A DNA stretch of 64,000 bases from Candidatus Geothrix odensensis (GTDB lineage: Bacteria; Acidobacteriota; Holophagae; Holophagales; Holophagaceae), in NCBI GenBank assembly GCA_016714685.1, contig JADKCH010000001.1, forward strand, positions 713,078-777,077. The letters run 5' to 3'. Numbering within the stretch: position 1 is the stretch's first letter; each line of letters starts with the position of its first letter. The notes under the pieces are model-generated. The model did not search any database and was not told the origin of the DNA. It worked only from the letters and a program-made list of their open reading frames with translations. Of this stretch, positions 34,489 to 43,174 are shown piece by piece. The translations under genes were made by a program, and so were the position numbers.

Positions 34489-36657
34489 ATGTCCTTCCGC
34501 GCCAGCTTGGCCTGTCTGTTCCTGGTGTCCCTCCTGCTCGGCCAGGGCACGGAACGCCTCACCCTCGAGGCCATCGCCCACCCCACCCTCAAGAAGACCT
34601 TCGTGGGGACACCCTCCACCCGGCTGGAGTGGCTGCCGGACGGAAGCCTGATGCAGACGCGACGGGAGGGCGACCAGGTGGCCCTCCTCCGCGTGGAACC
34701 CACAACCTGGGAAGCCAAGCCGCTGATCGAATCGGCCCCGCTCCAGGCCGCCCTGGTGGCCGCCGGAGCTGCCGAGGCGGAGGCCCGGACCGCCCTCGGA
34801 CGGGGCAGCCTCACCTGGAACGAGGGCCGCAGCGCCTTCCTGATCACCGTGGCCGACTCACTCTTCCATGTGGACGTGAAAGCTTCTGCCGCCAAGCGGC
34901 TCGCGGGCGGCCGTCCCGACGAGGCCACCTTCAGCCCCGATGGCACCCAGGTGGCCTACCTGCGCGGAAACGACCTCTACCGCGTGGCCGTGGCCACGGC
35001 CAAGGAGACCCGCCTGACATCCGGAGGCAGCGAGACCGTCTTCAACGGCCGCCTGGACTGGGTCTACCAGGAGGAGGTCTATGGCCGCGGCAGCTTCCGG
35101 GCCTTCTGGTGGTCGCCGGATTCCAAGCGGCTGGCCTACCTGAGCCTCGACGAAACCAAGGTCCCGGTCTTCACCCTCGTGGATGACCGCACCCAGCCCC
35201 ACCAGCTCGTGAAGGCCCGCTATCCCAAGGCCGGCGATCCCAACCCCACGGCCCGTCTGGGCGTGGTGGACCTGGCTGGCCGCACCACCTGGCTGAAGAA
35301 TCCCCACGCGGGCAGGGAGACGCTCATCGTGCAGGTGGGCTGGGATCCAACGGGCCGGCTGCTCGCCGCCCACCAGGACCGGGTGCAGTCCTGGCTGGAG
35401 CTTCGTCGCTACGAAGGGGCGGCGTCCACGCTGCTGATCCGGGAGGAGAAGCAGGCCTGGCAGGAGCGCCTCCCCCTGCCCCACTTCCTCCCCGATGGCA
35501 CGTTCCTGTGGGAATCGGAACGGACCGGCCATCACCACGTCTACCACTACGACCAGGGTGGCCATCTGCTCGGCGCCGTCACCACGGGCGATTGGGATGT
35601 GAAGAAGGTCCATGGCGTGGACGCCAAGGGCCGCCTGCTCTACTTCGACGCCACCGAGCGCAGTCCCATCGGCCTGGACGCCTACTGCATCGGGATCGAC
35701 GGCAAGGGCCTGACGCGGCTCACGGACCTGCCCGGCACACACCGGGTGCGCTTCAATGCCGCCCGGACCGCCTTCCTGGACACCTGGAGCGACATCCGCA
35801 CGCCCGCGCGGCAATCGCTGCACGATGGCGCCGGGAAGCAGCTGCGCCTCATTGACGCCAACCCCAGCGAGAACCTGAAGAAGCTGAAGCTGGGCGAAGT
35901 CCGGTTCCAGCAGGTGAAGACCCGGGACGGCTTCCCCATGGAGACCCTGCTTGTGCTCCCCGTGGACTTCGATCCCACGAAAAAATACCCGGTCTTCCAG
36001 CACACCTACAGCGGCCCGGCCGCCCCCACGGTGCGCAACGCCTGGAGCCGCGACATGCTCTGGTACCAGTTCCTGGCCCAGCAGGGCATCGCCACCTGGA
36101 TCTGCGACAACCGCAGCGCCTCGGCCAAGGGGCTGGCCAGCGCCTACGGCGTCCACCGGAACCTCGGCGTCCAGGAGCTGCAGGACCTGCTGGACGGCCA
36201 CGCCTGGCTGAAGGCCCAGGGCTGGGCGGACATGGACCGCATCTGCCTGGATGGCTGGAGCTACGGCGGCTTCATGACCGCCTTCGCCCTCACCCACAGC
36301 AAGGGCTGGAAGCTGGGCATCGCCGGCGCCCCCGTGGTGGACTGGAGCCTCTACGACAGCATCTACACCGAGCGCTACATGGGGCTCCCCGCCGACAACA
36401 AGGCCGGCTATGAGGCCAGCTCCGTGGTGAAGGCCGCCAAGGACCTCTCGGGGCGGCTCCTCATCCTGCACGGCACCCTGGACGACAACGTGCATCCCCA
36501 GAACACGGTGATGCTCGTCGACGCGCTGCAGAAGGCCGGCAAGGACTTCGACCTGCGCCTGTACCCCGGCGCCGATCACGTGAGCGCGTTCGGCAAGCCC
36601 TGGCAGAACTGGGACCTCGTCCGCGCCCGCTGGGACTTCATCTCCCGGTATCTGTAG
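34489..36657 (+). CDS. S9 family prolyl oligopeptidase / DPP IV-like peptidase
   Basis: A 722-residue exported serine peptidase. A signal peptide (about 20 residues) is followed by a beta-propeller (DPPIV N domain; YQEEVYGRGSFRAFWWSPD is a family block) and a C-terminal alpha/beta hydrolase. The nucleophile Ser is near residue 591 in DGWSYGGFM, the Asp lies in TLDDNVHPQN and the His in PGADHV. The family releases Xaa-Pro dipeptides, which fits the prolidase just upstream. It ends three bases before the convergent transporter gene. Confidence 0.92.
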   Translation: MSFRASLACLFLVSLLLGQGTERLTLEAIAHPTLKKTFVGTPSTRLEWLPDGSLMQTRREGDQVALLRVEPTTWEAKPLIESAPLQAALVAAGAAEAEARTALGRGSLTWNEGRSAFLITVADSLFHVDVKASAAKRLAGGRPDEATFSPDGTQVAYLRGNDLYRVAVATAKETRLTSGGSETVFNGRLDWVYQEEVYGRGSFRAFWWSPDSKRLAYLSLDETKVPVFTLVDDRTQPHQLVKARYPKAGDPNPTARLGVVDLAGRTTWLKNPHAGRETLIVQVGWDPTGRLLAAHQDRVQSWLELRRYEGAASTLLIREEKQAWQERLPLPHFLPDGTFLWESERTGHHHVYHYDQGGHLLGAVTTGDWDVKKVHGVDAKGRLLYFDATERSPIGLDAYCIGIDGKGLTRLTDLPGTHRVRFNAARTAFLDTWSDIRTPARQSLHDGAGKQLRLIDANPSENLKKLKLGEVRFQQVKTRDGFPMETLLVLPVDFDPTKKYPVFQHTYSGPAAPTVRNAWSRDMLWYQFLAQQGIATWICDNRSASAKGLASAYGVHRNLGVQELQDLLDGHAWLKAQGWADMDRICLDGWSYGGFMTAFALTHSKGWKLGIAGAPVVDWSLYDSIYTERYMGLPADNKAGYEASSVVKAAKDLSGRLLILHGTLDDNVHPQNTVMLVDALQKAGKDFDLRLYPGADHVSAFGKPWQNWDLVRARWDFISRYL

Positions 36658-36660
36658 GCC

Positions 36661-37923
36661 TCAATCCGCCTTCGCCGGCAGCATGCGGTCGTACACCCAC
36701 AGCAACGCCGCCGTGAGCACGCCCACCCCGATGATCGTCCAGAGCATGCCTGCCGGCTGGTGCTTCACTTCGCCGAAGTGATGCATCAGCTTGCCGCCGA
36801 ACCAGCCACCGATCAGTGAACCGAGACCGATCGGAAGGAACGCGAAGCCCATGTAGGTGCCCTGCTGCCCGGGGGGGGCCAGGCGCGAAATGTACTCGTA
36901 GTAGCGTGGCGACTGGACGATCTCACCGAGGGCGACGCAGACGAGCGTGATGATCACGCCGGTCACGGAGGGCATGAAGATCAGCACGATCCAGGCCAGG
37001 GAGGACATCAGGGTTCCGAGCGTGACGGCCTTGACGGACGAGATCCGCTGCGTCGCCAGGTTGATCAGCACGGTCAAGGAGATCACCACCAGCGGACCGG
37101 TCATCAGCAGGAGCTCGGTGTCCGCCTTGGGATCTATGTATTTCGCCACATACAGGGGAAGCGTGATGAACTCCTGCCAGTACACCACCCAGTACCCCGT
37201 GAAGATCAGCAGGAACAGCATGAACTTCGGGTTCGAGATCACGGTGAGGAAGTTCCTGCCGGTCTCCGCCAGGGAAGGTGGCGGGGCATCGCCCTCCTTT
37301 CGTGGCTCCTTGAACATCACCAGCACCGCGAAGAACATCACGAAAACGCTCACCGCGGCCACGCGGAAGACGTTCTCCACGCTCATGTGCCGGTGGACAT
37401 AGGAGGCGACGAAGGGACCGGCCGCGCCGCCGATGTTCACCAGCGTGTAGTAGATCGAATAGCCGATGGAGCGGACATTGTCCTTGGAGGCTCGTGCCGT
37501 GGTCCCGACCACGGCCGGCTTCACCAGGGCGATGCCCAGAGCCGGCAGCATGAGCAGGAACGCCACCAATGCGCCCAGGGGCACCATGCCACGGATCGGC
37601 AGCATCCAGGAGGATCCCAGCGATCCCAGCAGGAAGTAGGAGCAGCTGAGGATCAAGTACGCCAGGGAGAGCGACCTTCGGAAACCGAGGCGGTCCGCGA
37701 TGGCCCCGCCGAAAGCCGCAAGGAACCAGACCAGCCCCCCGAAGAGGCCTGCCAGGCTGCTGGCATCCTGCGTCGGGAATCCGAGCGACTCGTTCAGATA
37801 CCGCGCCAGGGAGGCGAAGGCCGCGTAGTACGACAGACGCTCGAATAGCTCGGTGACGTTGGCCACCCAGAAGGGGCGCTCAAATCCGTCGCGGATGTCG
37901 CGCAAGCGTTGAGCTGTGCTCAA
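36661..37923 (-). CDS. POT/PTR-like MFS transporter (probable di/tripeptide uptake)
   Basis: A 420-residue protein with about twelve hydrophobic segments. The first helix, FWVANVTELFERLSYYAAFA, has the ELFERxxYY pattern of proton-coupled oligopeptide transporters, and the loop ADRLGFRRSL is the MFS A-motif. It is convergent with the S9 peptidase and near the prolidase, which supports peptide import. Substrate is inferred; some MFS of this type carry other solutes. Confidence 0.8.
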   Translation of the reverse strand: MSTAQRLRDIRDGFERPFWVANVTELFERLSYYAAFASLARYLNESLGFPTQDASSLAGLFGGLVWFLAAFGGAIADRLGFRRSLSLAYLILSCSYFLLGSLGSSWMLPIRGMVPLGALVAFLLMLPALGIALVKPAVVGTTARASKDNVRSIGYSIYYTLVNIGGAAGPFVASYVHRHMSVENVFRVAAVSVFVMFFAVLVMFKEPRKEGDAPPPSLAETGRNFLTVISNPKFMLFLLIFTGYWVVYWQEFITLPLYVAKYIDPKADTELLLMTGPLVVISLTVLINLATQRISSVKAVTLGTLMSSLAWIVLIFMPSVTGVIITLVCVALGEIVQSPRYYEYISRLAPPGQQGTYMGFAFLPIGLGSLIGGWFGGKLMHHFGEVKHQPAGMLWTIIGVGVLTAALLWVYDRMLPAKAD

Positions 37924-38004
37924 GGTTCCTCCAGGGGAAGGGGCTTCCCTCCCGATGTTCCCGGATCACTGGAGGCGGGGTCAACCCGCTCCGCCTGGGG
38001 GTCC

Positions 38005-38427
38005 TTACTTTTCGGACTTCGCGAACTCCACCACGGCGCGGAGCATGTCGCCAACGGACATGATGCCGACGAGCTCACCCTTGGCATCCACCACGCAGAG
38101 GCCGTACAGCTTGTGGTCCAGGATGGCCTGGGCCGCCGTGGCGAGGTCTTCCTCGGGCCGGATGGTCCGGGGCGAAGAATTCATGACGTCCTTGACCGGC
38201 GTCTTGGACAGCAGGTAGTGGACTTCCCAGGTGTCGAGTGAAGTCGCCTTCCCGGGCGTGTAGTCCTTGATCATCCGTTCCGTGATCAGCCCCGTGAACT
38301 GGCCCTTGGCCATGACGGGCAGGCGCCTGATGCCCTTCTCCTTCATGAGATGGATGGCTTCGATGATCGAAGCATCCTGATCGATGGTGATGGGGTTCTT
38401 GGTCATCCACTTTTCGACGGAAGTCAT
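38005..38427 (-). CDS. Two-CBS-domain protein
   Basis: A 140-residue protein made of two CBS repeats: residues about 6-60 (WMTKNPITIDQDASIIEAIHLM) and about 78-130 (VMNSSPRTIRPEEDLATAAQAI). CBS pairs bind adenosine nucleotides and act as sensors. It follows livF by ten bases on the same strand, so it may be the last gene of the branched-chain amino acid unit. The ATG at 38427 has a GAGGAGAAGA ribosome site. Confidence 0.88.
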   Translation of the reverse strand: MTSVEKWMTKNPITIDQDASIIEAIHLMKEKGIRRLPVMAKGQFTGLITERMIKDYTPGKATSLDTWEVHYLLSKTPVKDVMNSSPRTIRPEEDLATAAQAILDHKLYGLCVVDAKGELVGIMSVGDMLRAVVEFAKSEK

Positions 38428-38437
38428 CGTCTTCTCC

Positions 38438-39142
38438 TCACATGCCCAGGAAGGCCTTCTTAATATGATCGTTGTTGAGCAGTTCGTCACCTTTCCCGGT
38501 GAGCACCACCCGGCCGGTTTCCATGACGTAGGCCCGGTGGGAGATGCGCAGGGACTGGTAGACGTTCTGCTCGACCAGGAGAATGGTAACCCCCTCCTTG
38601 TTGATGCCGGTGATGATGTCGAAGATGTTCTTAACCAGCAGTGGGGAAAGACCGAGAGACGGCTCATCCAGCAGCAGGATCTTCGGGTTGGCCATGAGGC
38701 CTCGGGCGATGGCCAGCATCTGCTGTTCGCCACCGGACATGGTGCCCCCCAGCTGCTTCTCACGCTCTTTGAGCCTGGGGAACAGATCGAAGACCCAGTC
38801 GATGTTCTTCTGCCGGTCGGCCCGGGTGGCCTTGACGTAGGACCCCATGCGGAGGTTCTCCAACACGGTCATCTCGGGGAAGATGCGGCGGCCTTCGGGC
38901 ACCTGGACCAGTCCCGCCTCCACTACGTGGTGCGACTGCATCTTGCCGAGGTCCATGCCCTCGAAAGTGATGGTGCCGGAGCTCGGCTTGACCAGCCGGG
39001 AGATGTTCTTGAGCGTCGTGGATTTGCCGGCGCCATTGGCGCCGACGACGGTGACGATCTCGCCCTGGTTCACTTCCAGGTCCACGTCCCAGAGCACCTT
39101 CAGATCACCGTAGGCGAAATTGAGCTTCTCGATCTTAAGCAT
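38438..39142 (-). CDS. livF: Branched-chain amino acid ABC transporter ATPase LivF
   Basis: A 234-residue ATPase with Walker A GANGAGKST, signature MSGGEQQMLAIARGL and Walker B LLLDEPSLGLSP. The LAPxx/ LGMxxxP-type end is typical of LivF. The ATG at 39142 lies inside the livG end (eight-base overlap) and has GGTGA upstream. It works with LivG, LivH, LivM and the binding protein. Confidence 0.93.
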   Translation of the reverse strand: MLKIEKLNFAYGDLKVLWDVDLEVNQGEIVTVVGANGAGKSTTLKNISRLVKPSSGTITFEGMDLGKMQSHHVVEAGLVQVPEGRRIFPEMTVLENLRMGSYVKATRADRQKNIDWVFDLFPRLKEREKQLGGTMSGGEQQMLAIARGLMANPKILLLDEPSLGLSPLLVKNIFDIITGINKEGVTILLVEQNVYQSLRISHRAYVMETGRVVLTGKGDELLNNDHIKKAFLGM

Positions 39143-39854
39143 GGGCTTCACCCAGGTAGGCGCTGATCACGTCGGGGTTGCTGACGACTTCCTGGGGGGA
39201 GCCCTCCGTGAGCTTCTCCCCCGAGGTCAGGACGACGATCCGGTCCGAGATGCGCATGATGGCCTTCATGTCATGCTCGATGACCATCTGGGTGAGCCCC
39301 CGTTTCTTGATGTCGAGGATGAGCTGGATGATCTCCTCGCTCTCGGCCGGGTTCAGGCCGCCCATCACCTCGTCCAGCAGCAGCAGCTTGGGCTGCGTGG
39401 CGAGGGCGCGGGCCACCTCCAGCTTCTTCCGTTCCCCGATGGGCAGGCCGCCCGCGATGAAATCCGCACGGTGCTCCATGCGGACCACCTTGATCTGCTC
39501 CATGGCCAGTTCCCGGGCGACCTTCAGGGATGACGTGCGCGCCAGGGCGCCCACCATGACGTTGTCCACCACGGAGAGCTTGGCCAGGGGCCGCACCTTC
39601 TGCCAGGTGCGCACCATGCCCAGCATGCAGACCTTGTCCGGATCCAAGCCGTTCATGCGCCGGCCGTCGAAGGTGATCTCCCCTTTCGAGGGCGGATAGT
39701 AGCCGGTGATGCAGTTGAACAGGGTGGTCTTGCCGGCGCCGTTGGGCCCGATGAGCCCCATGATCATCCCCTCCTCCACAGAGAAGGAGACGTTGGAATT
39801 GGCCGCCAGGCCACCGAAGAACTTGCTGACGTTCTTGATCTCCAGGATGGCCAT
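39135..39854 (-). CDS. livG: Branched-chain amino acid ABC transporter ATPase LivG
   Basis: A 239-residue ATPase with Walker A GPNGAGKTTLFN, the LivG-specific RTWQKVRPLAKLSVVDNV block, a GERKKLEVARAL signature variant and Walker B LLLDEVMGGLNP. The start overlaps the livM stop by one base (TGATG). A longer upstream frame is an artefact inside livM. Confidence 0.93.
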   Translation of the reverse strand: MAILEIKNVSKFFGGLAANSNVSFSVEEGMIMGLIGPNGAGKTTLFNCITGYYPPSKGEITFDGRRMNGLDPDKVCMLGMVRTWQKVRPLAKLSVVDNVMVGALARTSSLKVARELAMEQIKVVRMEHRADFIAGGLPIGERKKLEVARALATQPKLLLLDEVMGGLNPAESEEIIQLILDIKKRGLTQMVIEHDMKAIMRISDRIVVLTSGEKLTEGSPQEVVSNPDVISAYLGEAHA

Positions 39855-40903
39855 CAGACTGCCTCCTGCTTCCGGCCTTTGGCCAGCTTCTTGATGAATC
39901 CCATGAGTCCGTCCGGCATGAAGAGGATGACCACCACCACGAGGATTCCGTAGAGCAGCACATGGGCGTGGGAGAGGTTCTCCTTTAAGAAGATCCCGAT
40001 TTTCGACTCGGCATTCACCAAGCCGATCTTCACCAGCGCCTCGGTGATCATGTTGCTGCGCAGGGCCTCCGAAAGTGGCACTAGAACCAGCGAGCCAAGC
40101 ACCGGGCCCCACAGCGTTCCCATGCCGCCGATGATGCAGATCAGCATGATCTGGACGGACACATCCAGGCCCAGCACGGTCGGCGGGTCCACGAAGCCCA
40201 CGTAGATGCCGTAGAAGCTGCCGGCCAGGGAGGTGAGCACTGCCGAGATGACGAGCGCGATGTTCTTGTAGAGGGAAATGGAGATGCCCAGCGAGTGGGC
40301 CGCGTCCTGGTCTTCGCGGATGGCCTGGAAGAAGTAACCCAATTTGGAATGCTGAACCAGATACGTGACGGCGATGGTGAGCGCGACCAGGAAGAGGCCG
40401 ATGTAGTAGAACGGCACCTTGGTGGCGAAGTCCGTGATGAGGGTCCCACCGATCGTGAATGCGGGCAGTTCGGTGGCCAGGATGCCTTCGGCGCCATTGG
40501 TCAGGGTGGTCAGGTTGATGGCGGACAGCCGGAGGATCTCCGCCACGGCGATGGAGGCCAGCACGAAGTACGGACCCCGGAGGCGGAAGCAGATGCTGCC
40601 GATGATCAGGGCCACCACGATCACCAGGGCGATGCCGGCCCACACGCCATACCATGGGGCGATCTGCTTGGTGTGCATGAGCATCATGGTGGTGTAGGCG
40701 CCCACGCCGAAGTAGGCCGCGTGGCCGACGGAATGCTGGCCGGCATAGCCGCCAAGGATGTTCCAGCTCTGCCCCATCATCACGCTCATGAACAGCAGGA
40801 TCATCATGTGGAGCGCGTAGGGGCTGTCCACGTATCTGGGAATGATCAGGAGGCCGCCGAGGGCCCCGAGCACGAGGATGGCCTTGAGGATGGTCTTGGT
40901 CAT
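39854..40903 (-). CDS. livM: Branched-chain amino acid ABC transporter permease LivM
   Basis: A 349-residue permease with about ten hydrophobic segments. The GYAGQHSVGHAAYFGVGAY block near residue 50 and the EDQDAAHSLGISISLYKNIAL coupling loop are LivM features. It lies between livH (10-base gap) and livG. Confidence 0.93.
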   Translation of the reverse strand: MTKTILKAILVLGALGGLLIIPRYVDSPYALHMMILLFMSVMMGQSWNILGGYAGQHSVGHAAYFGVGAYTTMMLMHTKQIAPWYGVWAGIALVIVVALIIGSICFRLRGPYFVLASIAVAEILRLSAINLTTLTNGAEGILATELPAFTIGGTLITDFATKVPFYYIGLFLVALTIAVTYLVQHSKLGYFFQAIREDQDAAHSLGISISLYKNIALVISAVLTSLAGSFYGIYVGFVDPPTVLGLDVSVQIMLICIIGGMGTLWGPVLGSLVLVPLSEALRSNMITEALVKIGLVNAESKIGIFLKENLSHAHVLLYGILVVVVILFMPDGLMGFIKKLAKGRKQEAV

Positions 40904-40913
40904 GTCGATCTCC

Positions 40914-41783
40914 TCAGGTCCGCGACTTGCCCATCAGGCCCGAGGGCTTGAAGAGGAGCACCAGCAGGAAGAGCACAAAGACGATCACATCCTTCCATCC
41001 CGAGGAGATGTAGACCGCGCTCATGGATTCGGTGACGCCAATCAGGATCCCGCCGAGAGTGGCGCCCACCACGCTGCCCATGCCTCCCAGTACGGTGATG
41101 ACGAAGGCCTTCAGCGTGAAGACCCCACCCACCTGGGGGAAGATGTAGTAGGTCGGCGAGATCAGTGCGCCCGCGGTGCCCGCCAGGGCAGAGCCGAGTC
41201 CAAACGCGATGATGGACATGCGCTTCACGTTGATGCCCATGAGCTGGGCCGCATCCCGGTCCTGGGCCGTGGCGCGGATGGCCTGCCCCGTGTCGGTCTT
41301 CAGCAGGAACCAGTACAGCGCCGCGGTGATGGCCGAGGTGATCAGGAAGGAGATCAGCAGGGGCGTGGACACCGAGACCCCGCCACCCACCTGCATCGTG
41401 GAGGAGGAATAGGATGTGGTGAGGATCTTGTAGTCGGAGGTGAAGATCAGCATCACCGTGTTGCTCATGATGAGCCCGAGGCCGATGGTCAGGAGGATCT
41501 GGTTCTGGGCCAGGGCGTTCAGCACCCGGTTGATGAACACCTTCTGGAGGAAGCCCCCGAACAGGAACATCAGGGGGAAGGTGATCAGCACCGAGACGAA
41601 GGGGTCGATGCCCAGCATCGTGAAGATGATGTAGGTGAGGTACATCCCCACCATCAGGATGTCGCCGTGGGCGAAGTTGATGACCCGCATCACGCCGAAG
41701 ATGAGCGTGAGGCCGATGCCGATGAGCGCGTACACCCCGCCGATCAGGATGCCGCTGATGAGGGATTGCATGAAGACAGCCAT
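40914..41783 (-). CDS. livH: Branched-chain amino acid ABC transporter permease LivH
   Basis: A 289-residue permease with about eight hydrophobic segments. GGVYALIGIGLTLIFGVMRVINFAHGD at the N-terminus (family pattern) and ATAQDRDAAQLMGINVKRM are LivH hallmarks. It follows the binding protein gene, from which it is separated by about 100 bases holding a strong hairpin. Confidence 0.93.
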   Translation of the reverse strand: MAVFMQSLISGILIGGVYALIGIGLTLIFGVMRVINFAHGDILMVGMYLTYIIFTMLGIDPFVSVLITFPLMFLFGGFLQKVFINRVLNALAQNQILLTIGLGLIMSNTVMLIFTSDYKILTTSYSSSTMQVGGGVSVSTPLLISFLITSAITAALYWFLLKTDTGQAIRATAQDRDAAQLMGINVKRMSIIAFGLGSALAGTAGALISPTYYIFPQVGGVFTLKAFVITVLGGMGSVVGATLGGILIGVTESMSAVYISSGWKDVIVFVLFLLVLLFKPSGLMGKSRT

Positions 41784-41845
41784 GGGCGTGGAAACCTCCG
41801 GTAAATCAAGCCAAAGCTCGGCTCAGTCGAACATCGGCACTGGGC

Positions 41846-41872
41846 CCCGGGAGGCGCGTCGCGCCTCCCGGG
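41846..41872. promoter_or_regulatory. Perfect 12-bp hairpin between binding-protein gene and livH
   Basis: CCCGGGAGGCGC, a three-base loop and GCGCCTCCCGGG form a perfect stem with no T run after it. Placed just after the binding-protein stop, it probably slows decay of, or partly ends, the upstream message so that binding protein is made in excess. That reading is inference from similar systems. Confidence 0.7.
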
Positions 41873-41885
41873 ACAGATCACTCAT

Positions 41886-43031
41886 CTACTTCCACTTCGG
41901 GAAGGGGTAGACCGCCTTCTTCGTGGCGAATTTGGTGGGCAGGATCGTCTCGTAGTTGCCGGAGAGGATCTGCTGCACCAGCATCTGGTGGTTGTTCTGG
42001 TTCGTGAAGCCATCGTAGTCCGCGAACTTCACCTCGCCCATGACGCCGTCCCACTTGCCAGCCTTGAGTGCGTCACGGGTCTTGGCGCGGTCGCCACCAG
42101 CGTTCTTGGCGGTCTCCGCCATGATCATCATCGAGGCGTAGGCGCAGGCGGCGTGGTAGGTGGGCTCCTTGCCGAACTTGGCCTTGTAGCGGGTGCCGAA
42201 GTCCTTCGCGCCGGGCCAGCTCACGTCATCCGTCCACTGGGTGCAGGAGATGACGCTCTCGGAGATGGCCTTCTCCTTGGCGAACTCGGTGGTCGTGAAG
42301 CCGGCGCCAGCGCCGAGGAAGGCCTGCGGCTGAAGGCCCACTTCCTTGGACTGCCGCATCAGCAGGATGGCGTCGGCCACGTAGGAGACCATGAACACCA
42401 GGTCGGGGTTCTTCGACTTGATCTGGGCCAAGGTGGACCGGTAGTCCGCCGACCCCTTGGGGTACGACACGTCCGCCACCACCTGCATGCCCTTGGTGGC
42501 CACATAGTCCTTCGCGGTCTTCGACGTGGAGGTTCCGAAATCGGTGTTCTCGTACACGAAGGCGATGGTCTTCGGCTTCCCCAGCGACAGCGCCGCGTCG
42601 ATGAGGCTGGAGGCGTATTTATCGGCCGGGGCGTTCATGCGGAAGACGTACTTCAGGCCCTGGCGGGTGATCTCCTCCTTGGCGGCGGCCGGGATCAGCA
42701 GCGACACCTTGTACTTTTCCGCCAGCTTGGCGACGGCGTTGGAACAGGCCGAGGTGTAGGGGCCCACCACGCCCACCACGTTGTCGCGGGTGGCCAGCTT
42801 CTCCATCGCGCTCATGGAGATCTGCGGCTTGCCCGTGTCGTCTTCCCATACCAGTTGGAGCGCGAGGCCCTTCTTCTTGAGATCCTCTTCCGCCAGCTTG
42901 ATGCCGTTGGTGATGTTCTCGCCGATGGGCGCCTCGGGGCCGCTCATGGAGTTGATGACGCCGATCTTCTGTGCCAACAGGCACGGGGACAGCGCCAGAG
43001 TGGCGCCCAGGGCTAAGAGGTGCTTGCGCAT
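41886..43031 (-). CDS. Periplasmic branched-chain amino acid-binding protein (LivK-like)
   Basis: A 381-residue exported protein with a signal peptide (about 20 residues ending in LLAQ) and the type I periplasmic binding fold: GVINSMSGPEAPIGENITNG, VVGVVGPYTSACSNAVA and TIAFVYENTDFGTS. The start at 43031 has CAGGAGCAG upstream. It feeds LivHMGF. Ligand is inferred from the operon; short-chain amides or urea are alternatives. Confidence 0.9.
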   Translation of the reverse strand: MRKHLLALGATLALSPCLLAQKIGVINSMSGPEAPIGENITNGIKLAEEDLKKKGLALQLVWEDDTGKPQISMSAMEKLATRDNVVGVVGPYTSACSNAVAKLAEKYKVSLLIPAAAKEEITRQGLKYVFRMNAPADKYASSLIDAALSLGKPKTIAFVYENTDFGTSTSKTAKDYVATKGMQVVADVSYPKGSADYRSTLAQIKSKNPDLVFMVSYVADAILLMRQSKEVGLQPQAFLGAGAGFTTTEFAKEKAISESVISCTQWTDDVSWPGAKDFGTRYKAKFGKEPTYHAACAYASMMIMAETAKNAGGDRAKTRDALKAGKWDGVMGEVKFADYDGFTNQNNHQMLVQQILSGNYETILPTKFATKKAVYPFPKWK

Positions 43032-43092
43032 GGCTGCTCCTGAACAAAGAAGATGTGGATGGGTGGTATTGGGAATTCTACACCCGATCGCC

Positions 43093-43140
43093 ACAAAAAA
43101 ACCACGGAACTCATGGGATGTGACCCAGGAGTTCCGTGGT
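43093..43140 (-). terminator. Rho-independent terminator after the porin gene
   Basis: A perfect 12-bp stem (ACCACGGAACTC / GAGTTCCGTGGT) has a run of T after it on the minus strand. It separates the porin transcript from the binding-protein gene downstream. Confidence 0.88.
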
Positions 43141-43174
43141 GTTGCGAATAGAAGAATCGACTAACCAGGTCGAC

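Noticed and set aside
34858..36579. A 573-codon minus-strand open frame across the S9 peptidase
   Set aside because: It is a shadow of the peptidase gene, with repetitive Val/Gly/His composition and no domain.
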